The notes beneath the pieces were generated by a model that saw only the letters and a list, made by a program, of their open reading frames with translations, had not been told where the DNA came from and ran no database searches. The translations under genes were made by a program, and so were the position numbers. From an uncultured Bacteroidota bacterium (GTDB taxonomy: Bacteria > Bacteroidota > Bacteroidia > UKL13-3), in contig CAISTO010000229.1 in NCBI GenBank assembly GCA_903888395.1, forward strand, positions 1-6,660: 6,660 nucleotides of DNA, written 5' to 3'. Numbering within the stretch: the first letter of the stretch is position 1; each line of letters begins with the position of its first letter. Positions 6,079 to 6,660 of the stretch are shown here, in pieces.

Positions 6079-6660
6079 ATGACAATGAATTGGCCGCAAC
6101 TTTTAAAACCTTATAGATTTAACCAAACACTGCAAGAAAATGGAACGAGCAGAACTGAATTTGAACGCGATTTTGACCGAGTAGTTTTTTCAGAATCTTT
6201 TAGAAAACTGCAAGATAAAACCCAAGTTATTCCGCTTCCTGAAAACGATTTTGTTCATAACCGACTTACACATAGTTTAGAAACTTCGAGTGTGGGACGC
6301 AGTTTAGGACGAAAAGTAGCAGAGGCATTATTACTAAAATATCCAGCATTACAAAACGAATTAAGCAGTTACGATATTGGTTGTATTGTGGCTGCAGCTT
6401 GCCTTTCACACGATATTGGCAATCCGCCATTTGGCCACAGTGGTGAAGATGCCATTCGTGAATATTTTCTGAATGGAAAAGGAAAGGAATTGGAAAAGAA
6501 AATAAATAACCCAAAACAGTGGGAAGATTTAACCAATTTTGAAGGCAATGCCAATGGTTTTAAAATACTTTGTAACTACAGCGGTAATGAAAAAGGTTTG
6601 CGATTAACTTACCCTACTTTGGCGGCTTTTAGCAAATATCCAAAAGAAAGTTTGCCCAAT
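6079..6660 (+). CDS. dgt: Deoxyguanosinetriphosphate triphosphohydrolase (dGTPase), 3' end outside window
   Basis: The first 194 codons are present, without a stop before the window end. dGTPase is an HD-domain enzyme that hydrolyses dGTP to deoxyguanosine and triphosphate and so adjusts dNTP pools. Seen here are FERDFDRVVFSESFRKLQDKTQV-like sequence (28-50), RLTHSLETS with the first metal ligand H65, GRSLGR (73-78), the HD pair H111-D112 in CLSHDIGNPPFGHSGE, and NFEGNANGFKIL (153-164). All are conserved in the family. The last metal-binding Asp lies beyond the window. Two in-frame starts exist, ATG at 6079 and at 6085. The second gives MNWPQLL, the N-terminus usual for relatives, while the first fits a leaderless mRNA from the box at 6067-6074. 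A long inverted repeat separates it from the gene before, so it is probably its own transcription unit. Confidence 0.95.
   Translation, partial: MTMNWPQLLKPYRFNQTLQENGTSRTEFERDFDRVVFSESFRKLQDKTQVIPLPENDFVHNRLTHSLETSSVGRSLGRKVAEALLLKYPALQNELSSYDIGCIVAAACLSHDIGNPPFGHSGEDAIREYFLNGKGKELEKKINNPKQWEDLTNFEGNANGFKILCNYSGNEKGLRLTYPTLAAFSKYPKESLPN

Noticed and set aside
6266..6554. Two overlapping minus-strand frames (6266-6514 and 6369-6554)
   Set aside because: Both lie inside the well-supported dgt coding region.

Overview
The window looks like chromosomal DNA of a low-GC Bacteroidota bacterium. The evidence is a very large secreted protein that ends in the linker typically found before a type IX secretion (T9SS) sorting domain, start codons without Shine-Dalgarno sequences, Bacteroidota-type promoter boxes (TAnnTTTG), and Bacteroidota-type intergenic repeats.

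Layout: positions 1-3117 (minus) hold the first 1039 codons of a T9SS-type secreted or surface protein whose C-terminus lies outside the window. Positions 3118-3421 are an AT-rich spacer with a strong bidirectional terminator hairpin. Positions 3422-4288 (minus) encode an LpxL/HtrB-type lipid A acyltransferase. Positions 4289-5237 hold an intact REP-associated tyrosine transposase (RAYT, minus) bracketed by two inverted REP hairpins, with a third, more elaborate folded element on its downstream side. Positions 5238-5921 (plus) encode a spermidine-synthase-like SAM-binding protein. Positions 5922-6078 hold a long imperfect inverted repeat of a type common in Bacteroidota. From 6079 to the window end (plus) lies the N-terminal part of dGTPase (dgt), preceded by an exact -7 box.

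The most interesting region is 4281-5227. About 72 bp around the acyltransferase start (4281-4352) recurs without gaps, exactly 875 bp away, just in front of the SAM-protein start (5156-5227), with a 22-bp identical core. Removing one repeat period leaves a compact divergent intergenic region of about 74 bp between the two start codons. This suggests that the RAYT unit came to lie inside a duplicated divergent promoter region, leaving each gene its own copy. The left boundary of the RAYT unit (4353) begins at the first base of a palindrome, the base after the repeat ends. The following 105 nt form nested, directly abutting inverted repeats.

Nothing in the sequence links the five proteins into one pathway. 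Acyltransferase, SAM protein and dGTPase look like ordinary housekeeping or envelope genes. The RAYT and its repeats are the accessory component.
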